From an uncultured Oscillibacter sp. (lineage in GTDB: Bacteria; Bacillota; Clostridia; Oscillospirales; Oscillospiraceae), in NCBI GenBank assembly GCA_910577405.1, contig CAJTMG010000027.1, positions 1-36,416 on the forward strand: DNA of 36,416 nt. Reading direction: 5' to 3'. The notes beneath the pieces were generated by a model. The model was not told where the DNA came from, did not search any database, and was given only the letters and a program-made list of their open reading frames with translations. A program made the translations under genes and the position numbers. Each line of letters begins with the position of its first letter. Position 1 is the stretch's first letter. Below, piece after piece: positions 13,673-20,909 of this stretch.

Positions 13673-16315
13673 TTACTGCAATTTCCCCGCGATGAAATTA
13701 TCTACAGCAGCCAAAGCGTCATCCAGCTTCAAAACGTCGGAGCCGCCGCCCATAGCGCTGTCAGGCTTGCCTCCGCCCTTGCCGCCGCAGATGGGGGTAA
13801 TGGCTTTGATAATATCTCCGGCCTTGACGCCCCGCTTGACCGCTTCCTTGCCGCAGACCGCCTGGAACGTAATCTTGCCGCCGTTGACGGAAGCCAGCAC
13901 GCCGATCACGCCAGGCTCCTTATCCCGGAGGAAGTCGCCCATTTTCCGCATAGCGTTGGCGTCCAGGCCATCCCGACGGGCGGTCAGGATTTTCAGGCCG
14001 TACATATCCTTCGCGCTCATCAGGAAGCTCCGCGCCTCGCCCAGGGACGCCTCCGCCTTGAACTGCTCCACCGCCTGCCGCAGCGCCTTCATCTCGGCCA
14101 GCTGCTGCTCTATCCGGATTTCCAGCTCGCCGGGAGAAGTCTTGAGCATCTGGGCAGCATGGAACAGCACTTCCTGATTCCGGTTCACCGTCTCCAGCGT
14201 CAGCCGTCCCACCGTGGCTTCAATCCGACGCACGCCGGACGCCACAGAGCCTTCGGACTTGATACGGAACGAACCCGCTTTTGCCGTATTGTCCAGATGG
14301 GTGCCGCCGCAGAATTCCATAGAGAAATCCCCCATTTCCACCACTCGGACAACATCGCCGTACTTTTCGCCGAACATGGCAACCGCGCCCTTCTTTTTGG
14401 CTTCCTCGATGGGCAGGACTTCCGTGATAACCGGATAGCCCTCCAGAATTGCGTCATTCACCAGACGGTCAATCTCGCTGAGCTGTTCCGGCGTGATGGA
14501 CTCAAAATGGGTAAAGTCAAAACGGATACGGTCCGGCTCCACCAGGGAACCTGCCTGATGCACATGATCCCCCAGCACCTTTTTCAGGGCGGCGTCCAGC
14601 AGGTGGGTGGCGCTGTGGGCACGGCGGATGGCCTGACGGCGGTCCGTGTAGATGGACGCGCTGACGGTATCTCCGACTTTCATGCTCCCATCCAGCAGCC
14701 GTCCGTAATGCAGGTACTTGCCGCCCTTGTTTTTCTGCACGTCCGTGACCTCAAAATGTGGTTCCGTGCCAATATTGCCGTGATCCGCCGTCTGACCGCC
14801 CATCTCGGCATAGAACGGCGTCTTATCCAGCACGATGGCCGCGTCAGTCCCGGAGATAATCTCGTCCTGCAATTCGCCGTCCACCACAATCGCCAGCACC
14901 TTAGCGTCGTCCACATGATCCAGGTCGTAGCCTACAAACTCCGTGGCGGGCATTTCGCTGCCGAACTCGATGCCGGCCCAACCCAGATCGCCCAGAGCTT
15001 CCCGGGCCTTTCTCGCACGGACGCGCTGCTCCTCCATCAGGTGGTCAAAGGCTTCCCGGTCTACCGTCATGCCTTCTTCCTCCGCCATTTCCGCCGTCAG
15101 GTCAATGGGGAACCCAAAGGTATCATACAGCTTAAAGGCGTCCGCGCCCGAAAAGACCGTCTCGCCCCGTTCCTTGTGGGCCGCAAGCAGGTCGTTGTAA
15201 ATACGCATTCCGCCGTCGATGGTCTTGGCGAAATTCTCCTCCTCCACCCGAATGACCTTGGTGATATAATCCTGATTCTTCCGCAGGTCCGGGTAGGCGC
15301 ATTCGTTCTCATGCACCACGGTGTCCACCACTTCATGCAGGAACGGCCGGTTCACGCCCAGCAGCCGTCCATGACGTGCGGCCCGGCGGAGCAGACGGCG
15401 GAGGACATAGCCCCGGCCCTCGTTGGAGGGAAGCACGCCGTCGCAGATCATCATCACGGAAGACCGGATGTGGTCCGTAATCACACGCAGGCTCACGTCC
15501 GTCTTGTGGCCCTCTCCATAATGGGCATGGGTGATTTCACTGACCTTGTTGGTGATGTTCATGACGGTGTCCACATCAAAAAGGGAACCCACGTTCTGAC
15601 ACACGCAGGCCAGACGCTCCAGACCCATGCCGGTGTCAATATTCTTGTTCAGCATTTCCTCATAGTGGCCCTCGCCGTCGTTGACAAACTGAGAGAAAAC
15701 GTTGTTCCAGACCTCGATATAACGGTCGCAGTCACAGCCGACGGTGCAGCCGGGTTTGCCGCAGCCGTGTTCCTCGCCCCGGTCGTAGTAGACCTCTGAG
15801 CAGGGTCCGCAGGGTCCGGCGCCGTGCTCCCAGAAGTTGTCCTCCTTGCCGAAACGGAAAATGCGGTCCGCCGGGATGCCGATGTCCTTGTTCCAGATCT
15901 CAAACGCCTCGTCGTCGTCCAGATAGATGGAGGGATACAGCCGGTCCTCTTCCAATCCTACCACCTTCGTCAGGAATTCCCAGCAGAAGGGGATGGCTTC
16001 CTTCTTGAAATAGTCGCCAAAGGAGAAGTTGCCCAGCATTTCAAAGTAAGTGCCGTGGCGGTCGGTCTTGCCGATGTTCTCAATATCGCCGGTACGAATG
16101 CACTTCTGGCAGGTGCAGACCCGGTTCCGGGGAGGCTCTTCTTCCCGGGTGAACCAGGTTTTCATAGGGGCCATGCCGCTGTTGATCAGCAGAAGACTGG
16201 CGTCGTTGGCCGGGGGAATCAGGGAGAAGCTGGGAAGCCGCAGATGGCCTTTGCTCTCGAAGTAGCTGAGGAACATCTCCCGCAGTTCGTTCAGCCCGTG
16301 GCAGGGATGGGACAT
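13673..16315 (-). CDS. alaS: Alanine-tRNA ligase
   Basis: This enzyme charges tRNA(Ala) with alanine and edits mischarged Ser/Gly. The 880-residue protein has normal length and order: a class II catalytic domain from LREMFLSYFESKGH, with MAPMKTWF and YFEMLGNFSFGDYFKK; the tRNA-recognition domain; the editing domain with zinc ligands HSATH (near 565) and CGGTH (near 668); and a C-terminal oligomerisation domain with a GGKGGGKPDSAMGGG loop. The linker has a Cys-rich insert (CGPCSEV, CGKPGCTVGCDCD at about 170-195). ATG 16315 lies 8 nt after ACCTCC on the complementary strand. It is controlled by the upstream alanine T-box and separated from it by one unknown gene. Confidence 0.98.
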   Translation of the reverse strand: MSHPCHGLNELREMFLSYFESKGHLRLPSFSLIPPANDASLLLINSGMAPMKTWFTREEEPPRNRVCTCQKCIRTGDIENIGKTDRHGTYFEMLGNFSFGDYFKKEAIPFCWEFLTKVVGLEEDRLYPSIYLDDDEAFEIWNKDIGIPADRIFRFGKEDNFWEHGAGPCGPCSEVYYDRGEEHGCGKPGCTVGCDCDRYIEVWNNVFSQFVNDGEGHYEEMLNKNIDTGMGLERLACVCQNVGSLFDVDTVMNITNKVSEITHAHYGEGHKTDVSLRVITDHIRSSVMMICDGVLPSNEGRGYVLRRLLRRAARHGRLLGVNRPFLHEVVDTVVHENECAYPDLRKNQDYITKVIRVEEENFAKTIDGGMRIYNDLLAAHKERGETVFSGADAFKLYDTFGFPIDLTAEMAEEEGMTVDREAFDHLMEEQRVRARKAREALGDLGWAGIEFGSEMPATEFVGYDLDHVDDAKVLAIVVDGELQDEIISGTDAAIVLDKTPFYAEMGGQTADHGNIGTEPHFEVTDVQKNKGGKYLHYGRLLDGSMKVGDTVSASIYTDRRQAIRRAHSATHLLDAALKKVLGDHVHQAGSLVEPDRIRFDFTHFESITPEQLSEIDRLVNDAILEGYPVITEVLPIEEAKKKGAVAMFGEKYGDVVRVVEMGDFSMEFCGGTHLDNTAKAGSFRIKSEGSVASGVRRIEATVGRLTLETVNRNQEVLFHAAQMLKTSPGELEIRIEQQLAEMKALRQAVEQFKAEASLGEARSFLMSAKDMYGLKILTARRDGLDANAMRKMGDFLRDKEPGVIGVLASVNGGKITFQAVCGKEAVKRGVKAGDIIKAITPICGGKGGGKPDSAMGGGSDVLKLDDALAAVDNFIAGKLQ

Positions 16316-16345
16316 GGGTATTACCTCCTAAAAATATAAAATGGG

Positions 16346-16771
16346 TTATTCAATGATAATTTTATAATCTTCCTCTTCACTGTCCTCGTCGTCCGGGTCA
16401 CAGGGGACAGCGAAGAAGCGTTTGCCGATCAGGGCCCGCAGGTTCCGGATGTTCTCCAGATGCCAGGAGCCGAATTCCTGATAACAGATTTTTGGACTGT
16501 CCCGGTTCAGATCGTCGTAGAAATCGGTAACAAAAACGGAAAAATCGTCCAGAATGTTCTCAAAAGGAATCTGGGTGATATCCTGGGGACAGCCGCCCTC
16601 CTTGCCGTAACAGCCCGGTTCCATCTCGAAGGTCAGGGACGTGACAAAGAGGTTCTCGTCGACTCCGCCCGGCCTCCAGTAAGGATTCGGACCGTAATAA
16701 ATGCCCTCTTCCACCTTCTGGTAATCCGGCCCGGCATACTTTTCCGCTTTGTAGTCCTGAAAGTTTTTCAA
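16346..16771 (-). CDS. Unknown acidic protein between the alanine T-box and alaS
   Basis: The 141-residue product from TTG 16771 begins LKNFQDYKAEKYAGPDYQ and ends in a very acidic tail (DPDDEDSEEEDYK). It is soluble and aromatic-rich, with Cys in a PGCYGKEGGCPQD stretch, and has no signal peptide. I do not recognise a family; size, acidity and soluble character resemble immunity-type proteins, but that is only an impression. The frame stays open into the T-box terminator. TTG is chosen because translation must start after the terminator and AAGGGG lies 8 nt upstream; the start is uncertain. The stop lies 30 nt before alaS. Because it is downstream of the T-box terminator it should be induced when tRNA(Ala) is uncharged. 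Confidence 0.68.
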   Translation of the reverse strand: MKNFQDYKAEKYAGPDYQKVEEGIYYGPNPYWRPGGVDENLFVTSLTFEMEPGCYGKEGGCPQDITQIPFENILDDFSVFVTDFYDDLNRDSPKICYQEFGSWHLENIRNLRALIGKRFFAVPCDPDDEDSEEEDYKIIIE

Positions 16772-16802
16772 GTCTCCGTCCCCTTTCCGTACCGCGGAAA
16801 AA

Positions 16803-17029
16803 CGAAAAAACCCCCGACACAACCGTCAGGGGCGAAAAACCGCGGTACCACCCTGATTATCTCCGAAGAGACATCTCAAGCCATCCGGTAACGGGGATGA
16901 AACGTTCCGCTCTTCACGGACGGCTCCAAAGTGGCTGCGGCGGGGGGTTCCGAAGGGCTTTCACCATCCCCTTCTCGCTTCCGGACCGTCTCCTGCTGCT
17001 GGCTTTTTCATCGCCTTTTTTCTGTGAAC
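16803..17029 (-). promoter_or_regulatory. Alanine T-box riboswitch with terminator
   Basis: T-box leaders sense uncharged tRNA and allow read-through when an amino acid is scarce. On the minus strand the invariant T-box element AGGGTGGTACCGCGG lies at 16854-16840. It is followed by a terminator in which CCCCTGA pairs with TCGGGGG, then TTTTTT (ending near 16805). Stem I is upstream: its base pairs GACGG with CCGTC, and the 3' side of the specifier loop reads GCAGCCACTTT. The likely specifier is GCC (16935-16933); the neighbouring GCA also encodes alanine, in agreement with alaS downstream. Confidence 0.93.
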
Positions 17030-17035
17030 GCTATT

Positions 17036-17063
17036 ATTATATCCGATTCCCGCCATTTGTCAA
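17036..17063 (-). promoter_or_regulatory. Promoter of the T-box/alaS operon
   Basis: Perfect TTGACA (17063-17058) and TATAAT (17041-17036) hexamers on the minus strand, 16 bp apart. The start point would be near 17029, just upstream of T-box stem I. Confidence 0.88.
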
Positions 17064-17130
17064 CGGGGGATTTGACGAAAATGCCTGTAAATCTGTGGAT
17101 TCTTCTCTTTTTCTACAGCCCGCCCGCCAG

Positions 17131-17424
17131 TCAGGACGGATTTGCCAGCGGCGCGAAGCCCTCCGCCATCTTGCTGGGCTGGAACTGAATGATCTCGTAA
17201 TCCGCCGCGCCCTCATAGAAGAACGGGTCCCGATGCCGGATTTCCTCCGCTTCCGCAAGGCTTTCACACCGGCACAGAATCACGCCGCCGGTACGGGGTT
17301 CCTTCCGGCCGGAGCAGAGGAACTTCCCCTTGCTATAGTATTCGTCCAGATACGCAATGTGTGCCGGAAGGAGCCGCTCAATTTCCTCTATGGGCTTCCG
17401 GTAGGTCAGATTGAATAAAAACAT
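17131..17424 (-). CDS. YciI family protein
   Basis: YciI-like proteins are small ferredoxin-like-fold dimers, some with weak dehydrochlorinase-type activity; most have no known substrate. The 97-residue product has the family layout: MFLFNLTYRKPIEEIERLLPAH (conserved His near 22), GKFLCSGRKEPRTGGVILCRC in the centre and EIRHRDPFFYEGAADYEIIQF near the end. ATG 17424 lies about 7 nt after AGGGGG; an in-frame ATG at 17442 precedes that site and is not used. The gene is monocistronic. Its perfect promoter is overlapped by two tandem palindromes, so it is probably tightly repressed. Confidence 0.9.
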   Translation of the reverse strand: MFLFNLTYRKPIEEIERLLPAHIAYLDEYYSKGKFLCSGRKEPRTGGVILCRCESLAEAEEIRHRDPFFYEGAADYEIIQFQPSKMAEGFAPLANPS

Positions 17425-17460
17425 CTTGCATCCCCCTGACATTTCTGATAAAATAGATGA

Positions 17461-17485
17461 TGACTACAGTCAATGACCGTGGTCA
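17461..17485. promoter_or_regulatory. Tandem palindromic operator upstream of yciI
   Basis: Two 12-bp perfect palindromes, TGACTACAGTCA (17461-17472) and TGACCGTGGTCA (17474-17485), are separated by one base and share the pattern TGACY-NN-RGTCA. The second lies 2 bp from the -10 element of the leftward promoter, so a bound repressor would cover the transcription start. The nearby TetR regulator is the obvious candidate, but this is inference. Confidence 0.72.
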
Positions 17486-17487
17486 CT

Positions 17488-17516
17488 ATTATAAGCCGCC
17501 GTTCCGACTCTGTCAA
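17488..17516 (-). promoter_or_regulatory. Perfect consensus promoter of yciI
   Basis: On the minus strand TTGACA (17516-17511) and TATAAT (17493-17488) are separated by exactly 17 bp, the full sigma-A consensus. The start site would fall within the tandem palindromes. Confidence 0.92.
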
Positions 17517-17553
17517 GGGTTTTTTCCGGAGACGGAGGGCAAGGAGTGTCAAA

Positions 17554-17955
17554 ATGGGAGAAAGCTGGAGGAATTTGCAGCCCTTACGGATACCGCCGGG
17601 CTGGGTGTGCATTTGGAACAAACTGGAAAGCGCGGAACCGGCGGACCTGCCCGAGGACGACCCCGCGTGGCTCTTTACCTATGTGCAGGATATGTCATAC
17701 TACCGGCGGGAGGGGAAGGAGTACACAGTTTCCGTAGACCTTGGCTGGTATCCTGACGGCGACCCGGGCGGCGCTTACAGACTGGAGGCCATCCTGGACG
17801 ACGACTGGGTGCATCCGCTGCTGTCTTTTACCTCCCGCAGCACAAAGGAGATTGTGGAAACTATGGAATTCTGGATGTTCAGCCGGATTCCCAAAGGCGG
17901 GCCAATAAACTGGAAGTGGTTCCGGAAGAAGTACGGACCAAAGGAGGACACATGA
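17554..17955 (+). CDS. Unknown small soluble protein upstream of the TetR gene
   Basis: The 133-residue product from ATG 17554 (AAGGAG 7 nt upstream) is Trp-, Tyr- and Asp-rich, with segments LRIPPGWVCIWNKLE, VDLGWYPDGDPGGAYRLE and STKEIVETMEFWM. It has no signal peptide or membrane segment. I do not recognise a named family; the character is that of small immunity-type or DUF proteins. The frame extends further upstream, but without a ribosome-binding site. It diverges from yciI, and its stop overlaps or abuts the TetR start (ATGATG), so the two are probably translated together. A plus-strand promoter is not clear in the shared intergenic region. Confidence 0.72.
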   Translation: MGESWRNLQPLRIPPGWVCIWNKLESAEPADLPEDDPAWLFTYVQDMSYYRREGKEYTVSVDLGWYPDGDPGGAYRLEAILDDDWVHPLLSFTSRSTKEIVETMEFWMFSRIPKGGPINWKWFRKKYGPKEDT

Positions 17956-18710
17956 TGGAAAAGCAGGATAGCAGGAACGCAGGCACGGAGGAAGAGCGGT
18001 GCAGTAAAGTGACCGCTGGTACAGAAGAACGGCAGGACCATGAGGATCGCGCCGGCACGGAGAAGAAGCAGGTCCGTAAAAAGACCGCCGGTGCAGAGGA
18101 AAAGCAGAGCCGTAAAGAGAAGGCCGCCGCAACAAAGGAGAAAATCTTCACCACGGCGGCGGGGCTGATTAAATGGAAGGGCTACGCAAACGTGACAGTC
18201 AGCGAAATCTGCGAATGCGCCGGGATTGCAAAGGGGTCCTTCTATATCCACTACCGTTCCAAAGAGGACATTATCCGGGAGAGCTACTATTCTGATTTGG
18301 GGGAGTACATCGAACGCCGCTACGCCGCCTTTTTGGACGAGCATCCCGAAAGCACCGGCGGGCAGCGTATCCTGCGTTTTTTGCAGTTGGAGTTGGAATT
18401 TGCGGAATATGCGGGCTATGAGCTGACCTGCCTGGCCTATTCTCTGAACCTTGCCGCCTGCGTGCCGGGACCGTCAGAGCATCAGCAGAAGCGTCTGTTC
18501 AGCCGGACGCTCTATCAGGAAATCGCCGCTCATATGGACGAAGCCAAAACCGATCTGCCTGCCGCGGATGTGTTCACCTACCTGGAAAGCGTGGTCCGGG
18601 GCATTATGGCGACTTGGTGCTTCTCGAATCACGGCTTTCATATGGAGGACGCGGGCGCTGAATACCTGACCCTGGCTGTCGGCGGATTGTTTCCCCTGGA
18701 GCAAGCCTGA
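17955..18710 (+). CDS. TetR family transcriptional regulator with repeat-containing N-terminal extension
   Basis: The 251-residue protein has a normal TetR core beginning near residue 60: KEKIFTTAAGLIKWKGY, then the helix-turn-helix EICECAGIAKGSFYIHYRSKED and an all-helical ligand domain. In front is an unusual charged extension of about 55 residues made of four 12-residue repeats of the type [TR]AG[TA]E[EK][RK]Q (residues 8-19, 20-31, 32-43, 44-55) and a partial fifth. Repressors of this family bind palindromes such as those at 17461-17485. AAGGAGG lies 7 nt before ATG 17955; ATG 17952, one codon earlier, is also possible. It ends at a strong bidirectional terminator. Confidence 0.9.
   Translation: MEKQDSRNAGTEEERCSKVTAGTEERQDHEDRAGTEKKQVRKKTAGAEEKQSRKEKAAATKEKIFTTAAGLIKWKGYANVTVSEICECAGIAKGSFYIHYRSKEDIIRESYYSDLGEYIERRYAAFLDEHPESTGGQRILRFLQLELEFAEYAGYELTCLAYSLNLAACVPGPSEHQQKRLFSRTLYQEIAAHMDEAKTDLPAADVFTYLESVVRGIMATWCFSNHGFHMEDAGAEYLTLAVGGLFPLEQA
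17976..18119 (+). repeat. 36-bp tandem repeats coding the TetR N-terminal extension
   Basis: Four in-frame, diverged 36-bp units encode the 12-residue repeats; the fifth copy is partial. The second to fourth units keep A-G-[TA]-E-[EK]-[RK]-Q in phase. Confidence 0.75.
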
Positions 18711-18753
18711 AAAAGCGTGAAGACCGGCCAGAAACCAATCCTCACGCTTTTTG
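18710..18753. terminator. Bidirectional terminator between TetR and the Fe-S operon
   Basis: AAAAGCGTGA (18711-18720) pairs with TCACGCTTTT (from 18742). The A and T tracts lie on opposite sides, so it serves both convergent transcripts. Confidence 0.87.
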
Positions 18754-18755
18754 TC

Positions 18756-18941
18756 TTATTTGCCGTCCTGCTTTCGCCGGGGGCCTACCGGTTTCCCTGT
18801 CAGGATGCAGATACCGGTCTTGTCGCATTTCCCGCAGCCGATGCAGTTGGACGGCCCGTGGGTATATTTGTGTATTACATACTGCCAGACGCCCACAACT
18901 GCCGCAATGACGCCCAGAAGAATCCATCCCGCCACAGGCAT
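18756..18941 (-). CDS. Small membrane protein with a CX2CX2CX5C motif
   Basis: This 61-residue protein has one N-terminal membrane segment (about 5-22), then a His-containing linker and a cysteine cluster CIGCGKCDKTGIC (Cys33, 36, 39, 45), ending in a basic tail. The spacing resembles a 4Fe-4S ferredoxin half-motif, so it may bind a cluster or zinc at the membrane surface. ATG 18941 follows AGGAGGT by about 6 nt. It is the last gene of the sufC-sufB operon, 70 nt after sufB, and ends at a terminator. I do not know a named family. Placement suggests a role in cluster delivery or redox, which is inference. Confidence 0.8.
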   Translation of the reverse strand: MPVAGWILLGVIAAVVGVWQYVIHKYTHGPSNCIGCGKCDKTGICILTGKPVGPRRKQDGK

Positions 18942-18964
18942 CAGCGCACCTCCTTTGCCAGCGG

Positions 18965-19000
18965 GGGAACGGGGCGCGCCGCCGGAGATTCCCCGTTCCC
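18965..19000 (-). other. Intercistronic hairpin after sufB
   Basis: A perfect 10-bp inverted repeat, GGGAACGGGG with CCCCGTTCCC, lies between sufB and the small membrane gene. No T run follows on the minus strand, so it is not a standard terminator for the operon. It may be an mRNA-processing or stability element. Confidence 0.5.
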
Positions 19001-19011
19001 GCAGTCTGTTT

Positions 19012-19938
19012 TTACGCCAGGAATCCTTTCAGAATGCAGTCCTCGGCTTCCTCTTCCGTCAGGCCAAGGGTTTCCAGTTTCAGAAGCTGGTCTCCGGCAA
19101 TCTGTCCGATAGCGGCTTCGTGAATCAACTGGGCTTCGGTGCAGTTGGCGGTAATGGCGGGAATGGACTTGATCTTTGCCTCGTCCATAATGATAGAGTC
19201 GCACTGCACATGACCAAAGCACTGGGCGTTTCCCACCATCCGGGGATAGAACACCTGGCTGGAGCGGTCCTGGGCGACAGAACGGGAAATGACCCGCCCC
19301 TTGGAGCCCTCGCCGTCCAGAACGATCTCCATATCGCTGAGGGCCGTCTGGTCCCCGTGGGTCAGCAGGCGTTCTGTGATCATGGCCTCCGCGCCCTTCC
19401 CGCAGACGATTTTCGTGTTTCGCTTGGTGGAGTCGATGCCCCGGATCTGCACGGTTTCCATCTGAATCACCGCGCCTTCTTCCAGATAGACTACCGTCTG
19501 AGGATTCATCACCCTGCTGCCGGAGCCGTCCCCCTCGCCGTAATGCTTCTCGGTGTAGCGGACCCGGGAATTCCTGCCGACATAGAACGTATGAATGCCG
19601 TCATGCCGGGACTCCTGTTCGCCGCAGTTATGAATCCCGCACCCGGCTATAATATCCACATCGCAGTCCTCGCCGATATAGAAATCGTTGTAGACCATCT
19701 CGCTCAGGCCGGATTTTGTGATAATCACCGGGATATGGCACGTCTCGCCCTTTGTCCCGGCCTTGATGCGGATATCGATGCCAGCCTTGCCGTCGGTCTT
19801 GCTGGTAATCTCAATGTGTTCTGTGGACTGCCGCCCGTCGCAGCCGGAGTCCTTCCGGATATTGAACGCCCCCACGGGTTTGCCGATCAGGTCCGCGATT
19901 TTCTCCAGTAAAGCCCGGTCAATTTCAGTGTCTATCAT
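19012..19938 (-). CDS. sufB: Minimal SufB/SufD-family Fe-S assembly scaffold
   Basis: The 308-residue protein belongs to the SufBD beta-helix family but is much shorter than classical SufB (about 470) or SufD (about 420), like the scaffold of the two-gene SMS (SmsCB) system. The conserved C-terminal block reads ITANCTEAQLIHEAAIGQI (Cys266, His273, Glu274), matching the region that carries the SufD catalytic His. GLTEEEAEDCILKGFL follows and forms the SufC-binding helices. Further Cys at 100, 105, 240 and 246 may bind the cluster. Its ATG overlaps the sufC stop (ATGA). No SufS, SufU or regulator gene is linked, so sulfur may be supplied in another way. Confidence 0.88.
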   Translation of the reverse strand: MIDTEIDRALLEKIADLIGKPVGAFNIRKDSGCDGRQSTEHIEITSKTDGKAGIDIRIKAGTKGETCHIPVIITKSGLSEMVYNDFYIGEDCDVDIIAGCGIHNCGEQESRHDGIHTFYVGRNSRVRYTEKHYGEGDGSGSRVMNPQTVVYLEEGAVIQMETVQIRGIDSTKRNTKIVCGKGAEAMITERLLTHGDQTALSDMEIVLDGEGSKGRVISRSVAQDRSSQVFYPRMVGNAQCFGHVQCDSIIMDEAKIKSIPAITANCTEAQLIHEAAIGQIAGDQLLKLETLGLTEEEAEDCILKGFLA

Positions 19939-20675
19939 AACGCGTTCGCCTCCTTTGTCAGTACGGGACAGCCGCCCAAGGTATCCGAGAGTATCTGGGG
20001 CAGGATCTCTTCCGGAGCGCCCCGGTGCCGCAGACGGCCTTCACCCACCACGATCACCTCGTCCGCCAGGGAGATAATCCGTTCCTGATGGGAAATGATA
20101 ATCATAGTGGCGCCCCCTGCCGCATGGAGCTGCTCAAATGTTTCCGTCAGCCGGGCGAAGCTCCAGAGATCGATGCCCGCTTCCGGTTCGTCAAAAATCA
20201 TCAGCCTCCCCTGACGGGCCAGTATGGACGCGATTTCAATCCGTTTCACCTCGCCGCCGGAAAGGGACGCGTCTACCTCACGGTCCAGATAATCGTTGGC
20301 GCACAGTCCCACCCGGGTCAGATACTGGCAGCAGCGGTCTTTGGAGAGCCGTTCGTTCCCGCTGGCCAGCGTCAGAAGGTCCCGGACGGTCAGGCCCTTG
20401 AACCGCGGCGGCTGCTGGAATCCATAGCTGATGCCCAATTTTGCCCGTTCCGTGATGCCAAGGCCCGTAATATCCTTCCCGTTCCAGAGAATCTGTCCTG
20501 CGGTAGGCGTCACAAGGCCCATGATGCTCTTTGCCAATGTGGTTTTCCCGCCGCCGTTGGGTCCGGTGAAGACCACCAGCTTCCCATCTCCGACGGTCAG
20601 GGAAATATCGTTCAGTATGCCCAGCGAACTCCCGCCCTCCTGGACGGCGTAGCTGAGATGTTTCAGTTCCAGCAT
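19935..20675 (-). CDS. sufC: SufC-type ABC ATPase of Fe-S assembly
   Basis: SufC is a soluble ABC ATPase that binds SufB/SufD and drives conformational change during cluster assembly. The 246-residue protein has Walker A GPNGGGKT (38-45), Q-loop YGFQQPP (84-90), signature LSGGE (138-142) and Walker B RLMIFDEPEAGID (157-169). The DEPEAGID form is typical of SufC rather than of transporters, and no permease gene is present. ATG 20675 lies 6 nt after AAGGAGGG; the open frame extends upstream without a good start. It overlaps sufB by 4 nt. Confidence 0.93.
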   Translation of the reverse strand: MLELKHLSYAVQEGGSSLGILNDISLTVGDGKLVVFTGPNGGGKTTLAKSIMGLVTPTAGQILWNGKDITGLGITERAKLGISYGFQQPPRFKGLTVRDLLTLASGNERLSKDRCCQYLTRVGLCANDYLDREVDASLSGGEVKRIEIASILARQGRLMIFDEPEAGIDLWSFARLTETFEQLHAAGGATMIIISHQERIISLADEVIVVGEGRLRHRGAPEEILPQILSDTLGGCPVLTKEANAL

Positions 20676-20721
20676 AGGGAACCCTCCTTTGTACGGCGTT
20701 TGTTGGGGCCGTTTCCACGGT

Positions 20722-20750
20722 ATTTTATCAGATGCAAGAAAAAAATGCAA
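20722..20750 (-). promoter_or_regulatory. Promoter of the sufC operon
   Basis: On the minus strand TTGCAT (20750-20745) and TAAAAT (20727-20722) are 17 bp apart. The leader before sufC is about 40 nt. No IscR-like site was recognised. Confidence 0.75.
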
Positions 20751-20857
20751 TAGCTGACAAAACTTTTTCCTATCTTCCTGCTGGTTTGATGATTCTTTCC
20801 TGTTCCGCTTTTATTTTACCCAATAAGCCCTTATGATATTGGCTGCATTTGCAACAG

Positions 20858-20886
20858 GTACGAAAATTTCTCCCGCCGCATACACT
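20858..20886 (+). promoter_or_regulatory. Possible mother-cell sporulation promoter of the ferritin-like gene
   Basis: CATACACT (20879-20886) matches the sigma-E -10 consensus CATACAnT. An AC at 20860-20861, 17 nt upstream of it, could serve as a sigma-K-type -35. A full sigma-E -35 is not clear, so the assignment is tentative. Confidence 0.4.
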
Positions 20887-20909
20887 GGAGGGAAAAGGAG
20901 GGACCTGTG

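Noticed and set aside
14159..15799. 546-codon plus-strand frame
   Set aside because: It is antisense to alaS and shows no domain or ribosome-binding site.
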